NCBI RefSeq assembly: GCF_020991375.1
Contig: NZ_JAJLQZ010000019.1
Location: 1 to 64,000 of the forward strand
DNA from: Glycomyces amatae
Lineage (GTDB): Bacteria; Actinomycetota; Actinomycetes; Mycobacteriales; Micromonosporaceae
Direction: 5' to 3'
Length of the DNA: 64,000 bases
Positions 8,905 through 16,627 of this stretch are shown here, piece by piece. The notes beneath the pieces were generated by a model. The model ran no database searches. It worked only from the letters and a program-made list of their open reading frames with translations, and was not told the DNA's origin. Within the stretch, counting starts at the first letter, position 1. Each line of letters begins with the position of its first letter. The translations under genes and the position numbers were made by a program.

Positions 8905-9366
8905 TCAGAAGTCGCCGAAGGCGACCTGGTAGACGAGGAGACCGAGTGTGCGCCACCGGTCGACGACGCGGTCGCGGTCGTCGAGGACGAGAACGACGGT
9001 GTACTGCGGTTCGATGTGCTCTCGGTAGAAGCCTTCTTTGAGGTCGCCGTCGTGCTGGCTGTCGCCGACGGCCCGCATGTGGAGCGCGGCGTAGTCGACG
9101 TCGAGGTGCTGCTTCAGCCACGTCTCAGTGTCAGCGCGGCAGGCGTCGGTGCGGCCAGAAGTGATGACGATCTGGAGGCCTTGCGCGGCGAGGGCACGCA
9201 CGTTACTGATGACAAGTTCGTGCGGTTCGTCAGTGATGACTCGGGACTCGTCGTAGGGGCTGCGGTGCGCATGGAGGGCGAGGGTGCCGTCAATGTCGAC
9301 GATAACGGCCCGTGGTTTCACGGGGGATGCGGCGGCGGTCATATCGCTCCAGTTCAGTTGCGTCAT
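8905..9366 (-). CDS. Polynucleotide 3'-phosphatase, T4 Pnkp phosphatase-domain (HAD) type
   Basis: HAD-superfamily motifs are clear: AVIVDIDGTLA (motif I, DxDGT), IVITSGR (motif II), a Lys in DGDLKEGFY, and VLDDRDRVVDRWRTLGL (motif IV). The closing YQVAFGDF matches the end of the T4 Pnkp phosphatase domain. It would remove 3'-phosphates at nicks or cleaved RNA ends. Start is ATG 9366 (153 aa); ATG 9342 with GGAG four bases upstream is an alternative. The frame is open upstream to 9774 but has no coding character there. It is the first gene of a minus-strand cassette with the kinase and methyltransferase. Confidence 0.88.
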   Translation of the reverse strand: MTQLNWSDMTAAASPVKPRAVIVDIDGTLALHAHRSPYDESRVITDEPHELVISNVRALAAQGLQIVITSGRTDACRADTETWLKQHLDVDYAALHMRAVGDSQHDGDLKEGFYREHIEPQYTVVLVLDDRDRVVDRWRTLGLLVYQVAFGDF

Positions 9367-9374
9367 GTTCTGTC

Positions 9375-9389
9375 CATTATGACATAATG
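9375..9389. promoter_or_regulatory. Perfect 15-base palindrome, probable operator/promoter
   Basis: CATTATGACATAATG is a perfect palindrome around one central base, eight bases upstream of the phosphatase ATG. It is AT-rich in a GC-rich region and contains CATAAT, which resembles a -10 box on the minus strand. It sits in the divergent gap to the plus-strand operon at 9511. Confidence 0.5.
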
Positions 9390-9510
9390 AAGTAACGCTC
9401 AAAATAACGAAACACCATGGTGTGCAATAGCTCTCGATACCAACTGCAGCGGTCGAGCTGCTGTTCGACGCACCAACGGCCATCGAGTCCACTCCAGGTT
9501 CAGGAGGACA

Positions 9511-9753
9511 ATGCACCACTGGTTCGACGTGCTCGCTCTCGCGCTCACGCTCGGGGCCGGCGCTGCCGCCATCCCGGTCACCACAGCTGCATCCCGGTGC
9601 GCAGCGGTCCTGGGCCGCACGGTTCGCAAGGCGACCCATCAACGCTCGCACCATCTGGCCATGGGCAGCAGGGCACGCACAAGTCAAGCCGCGCACGACA
9701 TCCCGTTTGCGGCACCGCAGGAACGCCCTCACACAAACCGGAAGCAGTCGTGA
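9511..9753 (+). CDS. Small membrane protein, 80 aa
   Basis: The ATG follows a near-ideal AGGAGGACA ribosome-binding site. One N-terminal membrane segment (FDVLALALTLGAGAAAIPV) is followed by a basic, hydrophilic tail. No family is recognised. The stop codon overlaps the GTG of the next gene, so it starts a three- to four-gene operon that includes DUF6221. Confidence 0.7.
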   Translation: MHHWFDVLALALTLGAGAAAIPVTTAASRCAAVLGRTVRKATHQRSHHLAMGSRARTSQAAHDIPFAAPQERPHTNRKQS

Positions 9754-9992
9754 ACAGGCATGCATTCGCTGCACGCATTTCGAACCACTGGCTCGTACGT
9801 GCGGCGTTCCGCTGTAGCCGCCCTCGCGCCCGGCCCCTGGGACAGGGAGCGTCTCCCGCCATAGCCGCTATCGGGGTTGCGTGCCTGCCGGTCGCAGTCC
9901 TCGGGTTGAGCACTGTACTCGCGCGCATGGTCCGTGCGGAAGTCGACGGCACTCACGAGACTTCCGGATTCACCGCCGTGATGGAAGGATAA
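9750..9992 (+). CDS. Small membrane protein, 80 aa
   Basis: GTG 9750 overlaps the TGA of the preceding gene. The protein has an Arg/His-rich N-terminus and one membrane segment (SPAIAAIGVACLPVAVLGLSTVLA, about residues 36-59). It ends four bases before the DUF6221 start. The frame is open far upstream, but coupling to the previous gene decides the start. Function unknown. Confidence 0.6.
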   Translation: MNRHAFAARISNHWLVRAAFRCSRPRARPLGQGASPAIAAIGVACLPVAVLGLSTVLARMVRAEVDGTHETSGFTAVMEG

Positions 9993-9996
9993 GCAG

Positions 9997-10515
9997 ATGA
10001 CAGACCTGGACCTCATCGCATTCCTCCGCGACCGGCTCGACGAGGACGAGAAACTGGCAACGGAAGCCGCCGACGAAGGAGTCGGGGTCATCCTCGGGCG
10101 CATCTGGGCCGCGGCTCTGGACGCCAAGGAGATGATGCAGGAACCGGACGGTACCGAGGAGCGCTACCTCGACCAGCAGCGGCAACAAATCAGCCAGGCC
10201 CAGAAGATGCTTGCACTCGGCGAACCCCGGCGCGCCCTGCGGGACATCGATGCTAAGCGGAAGCTTCTGGATCGGTTCAGGCGGGCCGTGATACTGAGGT
10301 CGCACCCCGGCGGGAAGAAGGTAGGCAACAAGCACCATGCCGCGCTGGGGCCGGTTCTGGAGGTCCTCGCTACCGTGTACTCAGACCATCCGGACTACCG
10401 AGAGAAGTGGCTCGTCGGCGGCACCGACAACGCGACCGCCGAGCCCACGACCGCGCCGGGCTCGCCCATGGACGAGTTCGAGGCCGGCGACGACACCGAC
10501 CGGCGGTGGGAGTGA
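9997..10515 (+). CDS. DUF6221 family protein, 172 aa
   Basis: The pattern DLIAFLRDRLDEDEKLA, then RALRDIDAKRKLLDR, then LATVYSDHPDYREKW is characteristic of DUF6221, a family common in Streptomyces and its phages and plasmids. GAAGGA lies upstream of the ATG. No biochemical role is known. It is the third gene of an operon with two small membrane proteins, and a 26-aa frame (10515-10595) overlaps its stop. Confidence 0.88.
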   Translation: MTDLDLIAFLRDRLDEDEKLATEAADEGVGVILGRIWAAALDAKEMMQEPDGTEERYLDQQRQQISQAQKMLALGEPRRALRDIDAKRKLLDRFRRAVILRSHPGGKKVGNKHHAALGPVLEVLATVYSDHPDYREKWLVGGTDNATAEPTTAPGSPMDEFEAGDDTDRRWE

Positions 10516-10659
10516 TGGCGACCGACCTGATTCCCGGGGGCAAGGCAAGGACTAGCCCGGCGTGCCTGCCGCTCGGGCAGTCCGCCCGGCGCTAACCTGG
10601 CGCCTCGTCCGGGCCTCCGGTGATCGGTGGGGATCGACCCGTAGAACCCGGACACGGCA

Positions 10660-10691
10660 AAGACCCCCGCTCCATGCGGAGCGGGGGTCTT
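10660..10691. terminator. Bidirectional intrinsic terminator
   Basis: A perfect 14-base stem (AAGACCCCCGCTCC paired with GGAGCGGGGGTCTT) closes on the loop ATGC. It lies between the convergent DUF6221 operon and the antirepressor gene, with A residues before and T residues after the stem, so it can serve both strands. Confidence 0.9.
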
Positions 10692-10721
10692 GTCTGGCTA
10701 CCGGAGCCGCAGGCGCACGGT

Positions 10722-11546
10722 CTAGTTGCGTCGGTTCCGGGGCCGACTCGCCCCGCCCTCGTTCCGGTTGAGCGACCGCCACACGTCATCGAACAGCGGG
10801 CGGTGCTGCTCCTGGTATTGCGCGACCTTGACCATGTGCCTGTCCACGAGGTCTTCGATCTGCGGCGGGTTGGTCCCGTACACGTCGATGTACTTCGCCT
10901 TCAGGCGCTTCCCGAAGACGCCACGCACCTTCTTCACCTCAGCGGACTTGAGGTTGAGACCATCGAGGTAGATCGACACCGTCAGCGGCTTGATCCGCTC
11001 GTCGTACTCCGGGCTCTCGCCCAGCACGCGCCCGGTCAGCTGCCGCGCTTTAGTGTCCCAGAACCCGGCGTCGCCGATGCCCGCCTGGGCGAACACGGCG
11101 ATGACCTTCGCGGCCTGCTCCACGGACACCCGGGGGTTGATGGCGATCCCTTGAGTCCAGTAGTCCCGGAGGGCCTTGGCGCTCTCGCGCTGGTAGGCGA
11201 TCACGAGCGAACGGGCAGCGAGGCTGACCTTGTTCTCGTCGATGTTCGCCAGGAGCATCGACCAGGTTTCGAGGTCGATGGTGACCATCATGTAGGTCTT
11301 GCCGTCAGTTCCAGTTGTGGGCGTCTCGCCCATAACTGCCCAGGACCTCGACTTGAGCTTCCGGAGCTGCGTCGAGTAGTCCAGCCCCATCGCCTCGATG
11401 GTCGGCTTGAGGACGATGGCGGGCTCGCCGTCGATCCCCAGGGTGGTGTGAATGACGCGTCCGTGAAAGGGCACGTGAACGATGTCGCTCGGCGTGTTAA
11501 AGCCCCCTTGGGGGTTCCCGCCTGCGGAAACGGTGATAGAGTTCAA
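10722..11546 (-). CDS. Phage antirepressor N-terminal (P22_AR_N) domain protein
   Basis: The segment VPFHGRVIHTTLGIDGEP, LKPTIEAMGLDYSTQLRKLKSRSW, MVTIDLETWSMLLANIDENKV and YQRESAKALRDYW is the P22_AR_N domain of phage antirepressors. The C-terminal part is helical and ends basic (GGASRPRNRRN). TTG 11546 is preferred because GGAG lies five bases upstream; an in-frame ATG exists at 11627 without a ribosome-binding site. Such proteins counter phage repressors, or act as DNA-binding proteins in prophages and plasmids. No repressor partner is adjacent. Confidence 0.85.
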   Translation of the reverse strand: MNSITVSAGGNPQGGFNTPSDIVHVPFHGRVIHTTLGIDGEPAIVLKPTIEAMGLDYSTQLRKLKSRSWAVMGETPTTGTDGKTYMMVTIDLETWSMLLANIDENKVSLAARSLVIAYQRESAKALRDYWTQGIAINPRVSVEQAAKVIAVFAQAGIGDAGFWDTKARQLTGRVLGESPEYDERIKPLTVSIYLDGLNLKSAEVKKVRGVFGKRLKAKYIDVYGTNPPQIEDLVDRHMVKVAQYQEQHRPLFDDVWRSLNRNEGGASRPRNRRN

Positions 11547-11629
11547 CTCATCTCCATGATTTAGATATGACCTTAAGCGGAGATTTCTGCCCGGCGTCGA
11601 GTTGCCGCTCGCGTCGGGCTTCTCCATGT

Positions 11630-12034
11630 CCGGAGACCAGCGGTTCGCTGGCTGGCATGCGTCGTGGTCTTCCCCTAGCCCTTCCCCCGGGGGTAGATTT
11701 CTTCGGCCCGCCGGGGAAGTGTGGCGGGCCGGAGCCTCGCCCGGAAGCTACCCGGGCGGTCCGACGGCGGCGATACGAATCGCGGTCGTCGAGAATCACA
11801 CTACCATTCCCGACCGACTCCGGAAAGCGCCCGGGCGTCCGCCGGGAACCGTCGCTCTAGGAGATCCCCTACAGAAAGCCTTAAGAGTTTCCCTACGTAT
11901 CCCGTGGTGTCCCGCAGTGACCCGGCAGGTCCAAGCCACGCAACCTGTGTGATCTGGGCCATCTTCGTAAGCTGCGCAAACATGTTCTGCTCTATCCTCT
12001 CGCCTGCGTGTAAATAGAACGTAACGTGCTCCGC
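11630..12034. other. Gene-free stretch with one hairpin
   Basis: No supported frame. A 9-base perfect stem, CGGCCCGCC (11704-11712) with GGCGGGCCG (11723-11731), is present. From about 11880 the base composition becomes less GC-rich and continues so to about 12230. Confidence 0.4.
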
Positions 12035-12217
12035 TCATCCTACGGACTGAGCGGACTGATCAGACTGAGCGGTTCCATCGGGAGCATCGGAATCAGTAGA
12101 CAGAAATAGATTTTCGTAAACTGGAATAGGCAGATGTAGGCGCTTGTCTGTACGTGTCAGTGCAAGGCCGTATAACGACATGCGGAAGTATGCGGCGATA
12201 AAATAATCCGAATCCAT
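12035..12217 (-). CDS. Small hypothetical protein, 60 aa
   Basis: The frame MDSDYFIAAYFRMSLYGLAL..HLPIPVYENLF has a protein-like alternation of hydrophobic and polar residues, unlike neighbouring frames, and lies in a lower-GC patch. GGAG is close to the ATG and AGGAGG lies 13 bases upstream. No family is recognised. Lower GC than the neighbours suggests a different origin. Confidence 0.35.
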   Translation of the reverse strand: MDSDYFIAAYFRMSLYGLALTRTDKRLHLPIPVYENLFLSTDSDAPDGTAQSDQSAQSVG

Positions 12218-12239
12218 GCTCCGAAGATGCCTCCTGGGC

Positions 12240-12713
12240 AAGTTGAGCCCTCCGCGCGGGGTTGCAGTACTCCCTCAAGCGTAGGCGCTGGACGTGACAG
12301 GTTCAGCCGTCCGACCGTCAGATCCACGACGGCCCGACCCCGGAAACCGCTACGAGCAGAGCGAAGACCCCGTCTTCTACGCGTGAACAGGGCGTCCACG
12401 GCGGTCCGGCCGTCACCAGGTCTGGTGAGGAAGGAGAGGTCAGCGAATAGGATGAAGTGGTCGGTGACCCGGTAGAGGCAGGTCTTGAGGGCAGCGGTCG
12501 TCTACGGATAGTGCCAGGAGCACCCCTCGAGTGAACTCCTCGGTGGTGAAATACCGGACCGCGGGCACGACGAAAGGCCCCAGCCGAAGCCGGGCCCATC
12601 TGCCGCTGGTTGAGCCGCCGTCCCCACCGGAGACGGCGGCCTGGGAGTCAGTACCCCCAAACCTCCACCCGCGGCAGCCGTCAAGCCATCGCCTGAACGG
12701 GTGAGGCCGGAGG
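12240..12713. other. Non-coding or decayed stretch
   Basis: A minus-strand frame reads VTDHFILFADLSFLTRPGDGRTAVDALF for a short distance, then turns into Arg-rich noise, so a degraded gene is possible. A 9-base stem, GCCGCCGTC (12614-12622) with GACGGCGGC (12632-12640), lies near the right end without a T-run. Confidence 0.35.
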
Positions 12714-13075
12714 CTAGCGGAAACGCGTCCAGTCTTCAGCGGACATCCTCCGCAGAACCTCCTCGGCCACCGCGTTGCTGTCCACCTTCACGGTGAGCGC
12801 CTGCGTCTTGCGGTAGTTCGGCTGCATGGTCGGTCCCAGCAGGACACCGAAGACCGGCCGCTTCCACTGGAGCAGCAAGGCTGCGGCGTAGTGGCGTCCT
12901 CGACCGGATGCTCCGCGAAGTACGCCTTGACCGCCTCGAGAACCCGCTCATCGGTCGGCGGCACCGGCACCGGCTCAGCCGGCCCCTCGTACCCCGGGTC
13001 CTCGATCAGCTCCTCAGGTTCCGGGGCGACCGGGTCCTCCCCGGCGGCCTCGACCGCCGACTGCTCTTGACAAGT
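12714..13075 (-). pseudogene. Frameshifted hypothetical gene
   Basis: Reading leftwards, one frame gives PTDERVLEAVKAYFAEHPVEDA. Near 12893 the protein-like signal moves to another frame reading HYAAALLLQWKRPVFGVLL, then YRKTQALTVKVD, ending MSAEDWTRFR-stop at 12714. Together they would be one acidic protein of about 115 aa. Upstream there is an E/P-rich stretch but no ATG before an in-frame TAG, only GTG codons. A one-base indel is required to join the halves, so the gene is dead or the assembly is wrong here. Confidence 0.55.
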
Positions 13076-13139
13076 TGGTCCTGGCGCCGACGGAAGCTAC
13101 AGGCTTGCGTACGTCCTTCACGTCTGGGACGCTGCACCC

Positions 13140-13772
13140 GTGACATTGAACAGTGCCAGCACCCCTCAACCCGGGGCCAACGCTGCCTCCGCGCCTTCAG
13201 CGGTTGACCAGCGACTAGGTGGCTGGACCCACGGTTGGGCAGCCGCAGCTACCGAACTCTACAACGTGATGGCGGGCTTTGAACCTGGCGACTTCACAGC
13301 GATCGGTCGACGCGATGTGTTGGCGCTGTTGCTGGTCAGCGCCGCACGGAACGTTGAACGTGGCGCCGCAGAACTGATCGGCGAACACAGTGCGCCCGTC
13401 AAGGGTTTCGCCCAGGCGCATCCCTCGCTCAAGGTCCTGCGCGACAGGATTGAGCACTTCGACGAGTACATTCGCGGCACGGGCCGCTTCCAGACGACCA
13501 GAGGTGCCCAAGGTCTCGCGGTGGACTTGGGAGGGGCCGCCGGATTGGATTTCCACAGCGCGTATGGCGGCGGCTCTGAAGGACACACCATCACGTTCCA
13601 GAGCACCGAACTGGATAACGGCAAGACCGTCAAGAAGCAGTATGTGGTGTCGATCCGTGCGGTGACCGTTGCCGTGCGGGCCCTGGCTCGGGACACCCTG
13701 AGCGAGGCTGGTCAACTGGACGACGAGCATCTTGCCAGGTGTCCGATGTGTCAGGCTCCGGAGAGGATCTGA
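13140..13772 (+). CDS. Hypothetical protein with HEPN-like motif, 210 aa
   Basis: The protein is mainly helical. Near residue 100 it has LRDRIEHFDEYI, which fits the R-x(4-6)-H signature of HEPN-fold ribonucleases and of LRNRxEHFDE families. A long helix, GRRDVLALLLVSAARNVERGA, precedes it. The C-terminus has CPMC. GTG 13140 is the start. HEPN proteins are often toxins or RNA-cutting defence effectors, but no minimal-nucleotidyltransferase antitoxin is adjacent, so a toxin role is only a possibility. Real-gene confidence is high; family assignment is moderate. Confidence 0.75.
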   Translation: MTLNSASTPQPGANAASAPSAVDQRLGGWTHGWAAAATELYNVMAGFEPGDFTAIGRRDVLALLLVSAARNVERGAAELIGEHSAPVKGFAQAHPSLKVLRDRIEHFDEYIRGTGRFQTTRGAQGLAVDLGGAAGLDFHSAYGGGSEGHTITFQSTELDNGKTVKKQYVVSIRAVTVAVRALARDTLSEAGQLDDEHLARCPMCQAPERI

Positions 13773-13859
13773 GGGAGGTCCGAGGCCGTAGTCTCGGCGG
13801 GCGTCTTGGCGTCTGCTTTTCGTCGGGCTCCGGCGTAAGCAGCGACGATGGCTGCTCTC

Positions 13860-13884
13860 AGCTATAATATGTTATCGTATAGCT
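13860..13884. promoter_or_regulatory. Promoter with operator over the -10 box of a toxin-antitoxin operon
   Basis: A consensus -10 box, TATAAT, lies at 13863-13868. It is overlapped by a perfect 7-base inverted repeat, AGCTATA (13860-13866) and TATAGCT (13878-13884). The antitoxin ATG follows immediately at 13885, so transcription would start about 10 bases before the ATG, leaving little or no leader for a ribosome-binding site. Confidence 0.7.
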
Positions 13885-14151
13885 ATGGCTACGGTTCCCA
13901 TCTCCATGACCCTTCCCTCCGAACTCGCCCAGATGCTGCGCGAGAAAGCCGACAACGGTGAGATCCGGTCGGTGTCGTCCTACGCCGCGGACGCCATCGC
14001 CGAGCGCCTTCAACGTGAGGCCGATGCCGCACGGGGGCGTGCCCGTGTCGATGACTATCTCGCCAAGTACTTGACCGCTCCCGATGAGGAATCGGATGCG
14101 TTCGTCGCCGACGTCATCGCCGACCTCACCAAGAAGGCCGGCAACGCGTGA
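13885..14151 (+). CDS. RHH-type antitoxin, 88 aa
   Basis: MATVPISMTLPSELAQMLREKA..IRSVSSYAADAIAERL fits a ribbon-helix-helix domain (strand, helix, helix) of a VapB-like antitoxin; the acidic C-terminus (PDEESDAFVADVIADL) would wrap the toxin. No ribosome-binding site is visible, consistent with a near-leaderless transcript. Its stop overlaps the toxin GTG by four bases. Confidence 0.82.
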   Translation: MATVPISMTLPSELAQMLREKADNGEIRSVSSYAADAIAERLQREADAARGRARVDDYLAKYLTAPDEESDAFVADVIADLTKKAGNA

Positions 14152-14546
14152 TCGGCGTCGTGTTCGACACCGCCGCACTGATCCACCTGGGCGCCAACAA
14201 GCGCGTCTCGGCCTTCATCGCCGCGGCCGCTCGCGGGGAGCTCCACATCTGCGTCCCCGCCTTGGCTTTGGTGCACCTCGCCTCGGACTCCCCTACCGCC
14301 GACCTCGCCGTACATGCCCTCCGGCTGTGCTTGGAGGTACCCGACCAGCGCATGTACGTCGCACCGGTCGCCGAGAACGCCCTCGCCATCGGTGAGTCCA
14401 TGCAGCAGCAGGACATGACGGCGGACCTGGTCCTCGGGCAGACCACGTTCGAAGCCAGGGAGCTTCGCTGGCCCGTGATCACCACCGCCGACCGCCTCGA
14501 CACCTTCACTGTTGCCAAGGTCGAAGCGATCGCCGTCGATCGCTGA
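14148..14546 (+). CDS. PIN-domain toxin (VapC-like), 132 aa
   Basis: The first PIN acidic residue is in VVFDTAALIHL, the third region is QQDMTADLVLGQ and the fourth is ITTADRLDTF, in the usual order, and the length is right for VapC. The position that normally holds the second acidic residue (a ...LAEL-type helix) reads VPALALVHLA here, with His-Leu where Glu is expected. The enzyme may be weakened or use another residue. GTG 14148 overlaps the antitoxin stop. VapC toxins cleave tRNA or rRNA. Confidence 0.8.
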   Translation: MIGVVFDTAALIHLGANKRVSAFIAAAARGELHICVPALALVHLASDSPTADLAVHALRLCLEVPDQRMYVAPVAENALAIGESMQQQDMTADLVLGQTTFEARELRWPVITTADRLDTFTVAKVEAIAVDR

Positions 14547-14652
14547 ACTCGACGCGTCGTTCGACAGGCCACACTGCCTGCAAGTTCGGGCACGATGCAC
14601 TCCAAAGCCACCTGAGCAACCCTGTCGACGATCACCGAAAGCGAACATAAAC

Positions 14653-15141
14653 ATGGCCGACCTGCGTTGGGAGAAGATGCGGTACTGCTTCGACCCCGAG
14701 TTGATGGGCGCACTGCCCGATCTTCATGTGCCGAGCACGTCAACCGCTGACTGGCAGGCGGTGCTCGACCTGGTCCGGGAACGAGAGTGGACGCACGAGT
14801 ACACCGAAGGACGCTCGGTACTGTCCGTGCCCTCAGCGCAGACAGTGCTGTCGCGACCCGCTGATGCCGAGTGCGCGCAGTTGCGTGTCTGGTTGACGCC
14901 GGTGATGGTGGCGATCTTCCGCTTTTACGCAGAGGACCGGATTGACTTCGATATCGACCTGCGGGTGTTCCGAGGGCAAGCCGACCTCGACGTCTTCTGC
15001 GAGTTCCTCACCGTACTCGGGCAGCGGCTGGGGAAACCGGTGCTCATGGACGCCGAAGGCGGCGACGGCAAACACTCCGTACTCGGGTACTCCCCTACTC
15101 ATGACAGGGTGGTGTGCTTTGTCGAGCCGGTTCGCCGCTGA
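14653..15141 (+). CDS. Hypothetical protein, immunity-like, 162 aa
   Basis: Start at ATG 14653 (MADLRWEKMRYCFDPELMGALPDL). The protein has many aromatic and acidic residues (DWQAVLDLVREREWTHEY, FYAEDRIDFDIDLRVF), an alpha/beta pattern and no membrane segment. Such orphans in actinomycetes often belong to polymorphic-toxin immunity families, and a MafI-type immunity gene follows, but I cannot assign a family. The frame is open upstream into the toxin gene without coding character. Confidence 0.7.
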   Translation: MADLRWEKMRYCFDPELMGALPDLHVPSTSTADWQAVLDLVREREWTHEYTEGRSVLSVPSAQTVLSRPADAECAQLRVWLTPVMVAIFRFYAEDRIDFDIDLRVFRGQADLDVFCEFLTVLGQRLGKPVLMDAEGGDGKHSVLGYSPTHDRVVCFVEPVRR

Positions 15142-15178
15142 TGCCGATGTCCCCGGGGCACATTGCAGGAAAGGTGCC

Positions 15179-15781
15179 ATGCTGCACGTCGGAGCGCTGA
15201 AGCGCCTCCTGCTCGATCTCCTCGCTGACTCCTCGATCGTGCGCGAGGCCATCATCGATGACGTACGCGACCTCGTGCACGCCGGCGAAGAGGTCCTCGG
15301 GTTCGAGTTACTGTGCTCATGGCTCTTCGAAGACGACCTTGCGATCACCCAGGCGTACTACGGCCGCCTCGTGGCGGCCGCCGAGGAGCTGGATGCGCCC
15401 GAGCCGATCCGGCGTTTGGACGAACTCATCCGTGTCAGCGATCGCTTCGAGGCCGAGCTCGCCCGGCACGACTGGCCCGCTCTCGACAGCTACGGTGATG
15501 CCGCTGATCTACCGGAAGCGCTTCGTGCGCTTGCGGCCGCCCGCACCGTCGTCGATCGCGTCGATCAGATCGTGTTCGCCGACGGGTTCCGCTTCCCGGC
15601 CGCGACTACGGTCGCTTCCGTACTCGCCCACTCCCTCGAGGTCTTCTCCCCCACCGCGCGCCCCCACGCACTCAATCTGCTCACTAAGCGTTGTCCTGTA
15701 AGCGTTCAGCGGAGCCGGTCAGTTGGCGTCCGGAGTTGCCGATGTCGTGCAGGCGTGGCGGGATGCTGGGGGACAATATGA
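15179..15781 (+). CDS. MafI-family immunity protein with C-terminal extension
   Basis: Residues 1-90 (KRLLLDLLADS, VRDLVHAGEEVLGFELLCSWLFEDDLAITQAYYGRLV) match MafI-type immunity proteins, which are normally about 90 aa and neutralise contact-dependent toxins. Here the frame continues through a second helical segment (VVDRVDQIVFADGFRFPAATTVASVLAHSLEVF) to about residue 170, then an Arg/Cys-rich tail that looks out of frame. The extension may be a fused second domain with a frame change near 15690. AGGAAAGG precedes the ATG. No Maf-type toxin is in view, so it is an orphan immunity gene. Confidence 0.72.
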   Translation: MLHVGALKRLLLDLLADSSIVREAIIDDVRDLVHAGEEVLGFELLCSWLFEDDLAITQAYYGRLVAAAEELDAPEPIRRLDELIRVSDRFEAELARHDWPALDSYGDAADLPEALRALAAARTVVDRVDQIVFADGFRFPAATTVASVLAHSLEVFSPTARPHALNLLTKRCPVSVQRSRSVGVRSCRCRAGVAGCWGTI

Positions 15782-15937
15782 GCGTCCGGCTCGAATCCGC
15801 GCTCGGTGGGCCTATCCGATCGAGGCGGTGGCTCCGGGGAAGGGATGGCCGCTGGGTTCGCCGCGTTCGGGGGCGTGACGGCCAGCAACGACCACAGGGC
15901 AATAGCGGATGTGCCGGAGTGAACAGAGGATCTGGGT

Positions 15938-16309
15938 ATGCATCAATGGAGACCGGTCATCGAACGCGGTGACGGAGCGTGGATCGGTCGGATGGTCGAC
16001 GGACGCCTTGGTGTCGGCGTTCTCGGCGAGGAGCGGGTGAGCCTGGTGCAGGCGAACATGGTCCCCATGTGGCCGTTCATGGAACGCCCGCTGGCCGATT
16101 GCCTCGGTGAGTTCTCCCAGCACTGGACTGACTTGTGTCCGGAGGAGTTTCGTTCCCCGTCGCATTTGCTGTCAACGGTCATCGGTTCGGCGCGACGATC
16201 TTGGTCGCCGTACTGGAGGGAGCGTGCTGCGCAATGGCTCCGGCAGGCCGCCGAGATGCAGGGATTCGATTCCAGTGAACTCGAATCCGTTCGCAGCGAG
16301 GTCTACTAA
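15938..16309 (+). CDS. Hypothetical protein, 123 aa
   Basis: MHQWRPVIERGDGAWIGRMVDG begins the frame, with GAGGA upstream of the ATG. Tryptophan-rich and soluble, with LADCLGEFSQHWTDL and WRERAAQWLRQAAEMQ as probable helices. It has the feel of the neighbouring immunity-like orphans, but no family is recognised. Confidence 0.65.
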   Translation: MHQWRPVIERGDGAWIGRMVDGRLGVGVLGEERVSLVQANMVPMWPFMERPLADCLGEFSQHWTDLCPEEFRSPSHLLSTVIGSARRSWSPYWRERAAQWLRQAAEMQGFDSSELESVRSEVY

Positions 16310-16438
16310 CGCCTCCAGGTTCCTGCCCGGTGGGCGCTGACCACTCGCTCATCTCGGACCCGCCGGATCTGAAGCGCAACGGATCACGGTGTGGTGGCAG
16401 AAGTGATCACGGCGAAGGACGAGAATTTGGTGCTGTTG

Positions 16439-16615
16439 TTCAGCGGGCTGAGTCCTGGCCGGTTCGCCAGGTTGGTACGCCAGTAAGCCGCGACCGGCAG
16501 CACCCGGTCTTCGGAGGCGAGTTTCCAAGGTCGGCCCCGGAGCGCAGGATCGGCGACCTTCGCGGCGAAGCTGGCGGACCAGCTTGGCGAACCGGCCAGG
16601 ACTCAGCCCGCTGAA
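16439..16615. repeat. 31-base perfect inverted repeat inside a transposase relic
   Basis: The 31 bases at 16439-16469 are the exact reverse complement of 16585-16615, and similarity continues with a few mismatches for about 10-15 bases on either side. The repeated segment is the 5' coding end of an IS5-family transposase (FSGLSPGRFAKLV), so part of the gene start has been copied in inverted orientation. Confidence 0.85.
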
Positions 16616-16627
16616 CAGGAGCACCAT
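16440..16627 (-). pseudogene. IS5-family transposase N-terminal relic
   Basis: From ATG 16627 the minus strand reads MVLLFSGLSPGRFAKLVRQLR. After a frame change it reads VADPALRGRPWKLASEDRVL and VAAYWRTNLA, the conserved N-terminal region of IS5-family transposases of actinomycetes. After that the sequence meets the inverted copy of its own start and ends. Catalytic parts are missing, so it is inactive. Confidence 0.75.
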
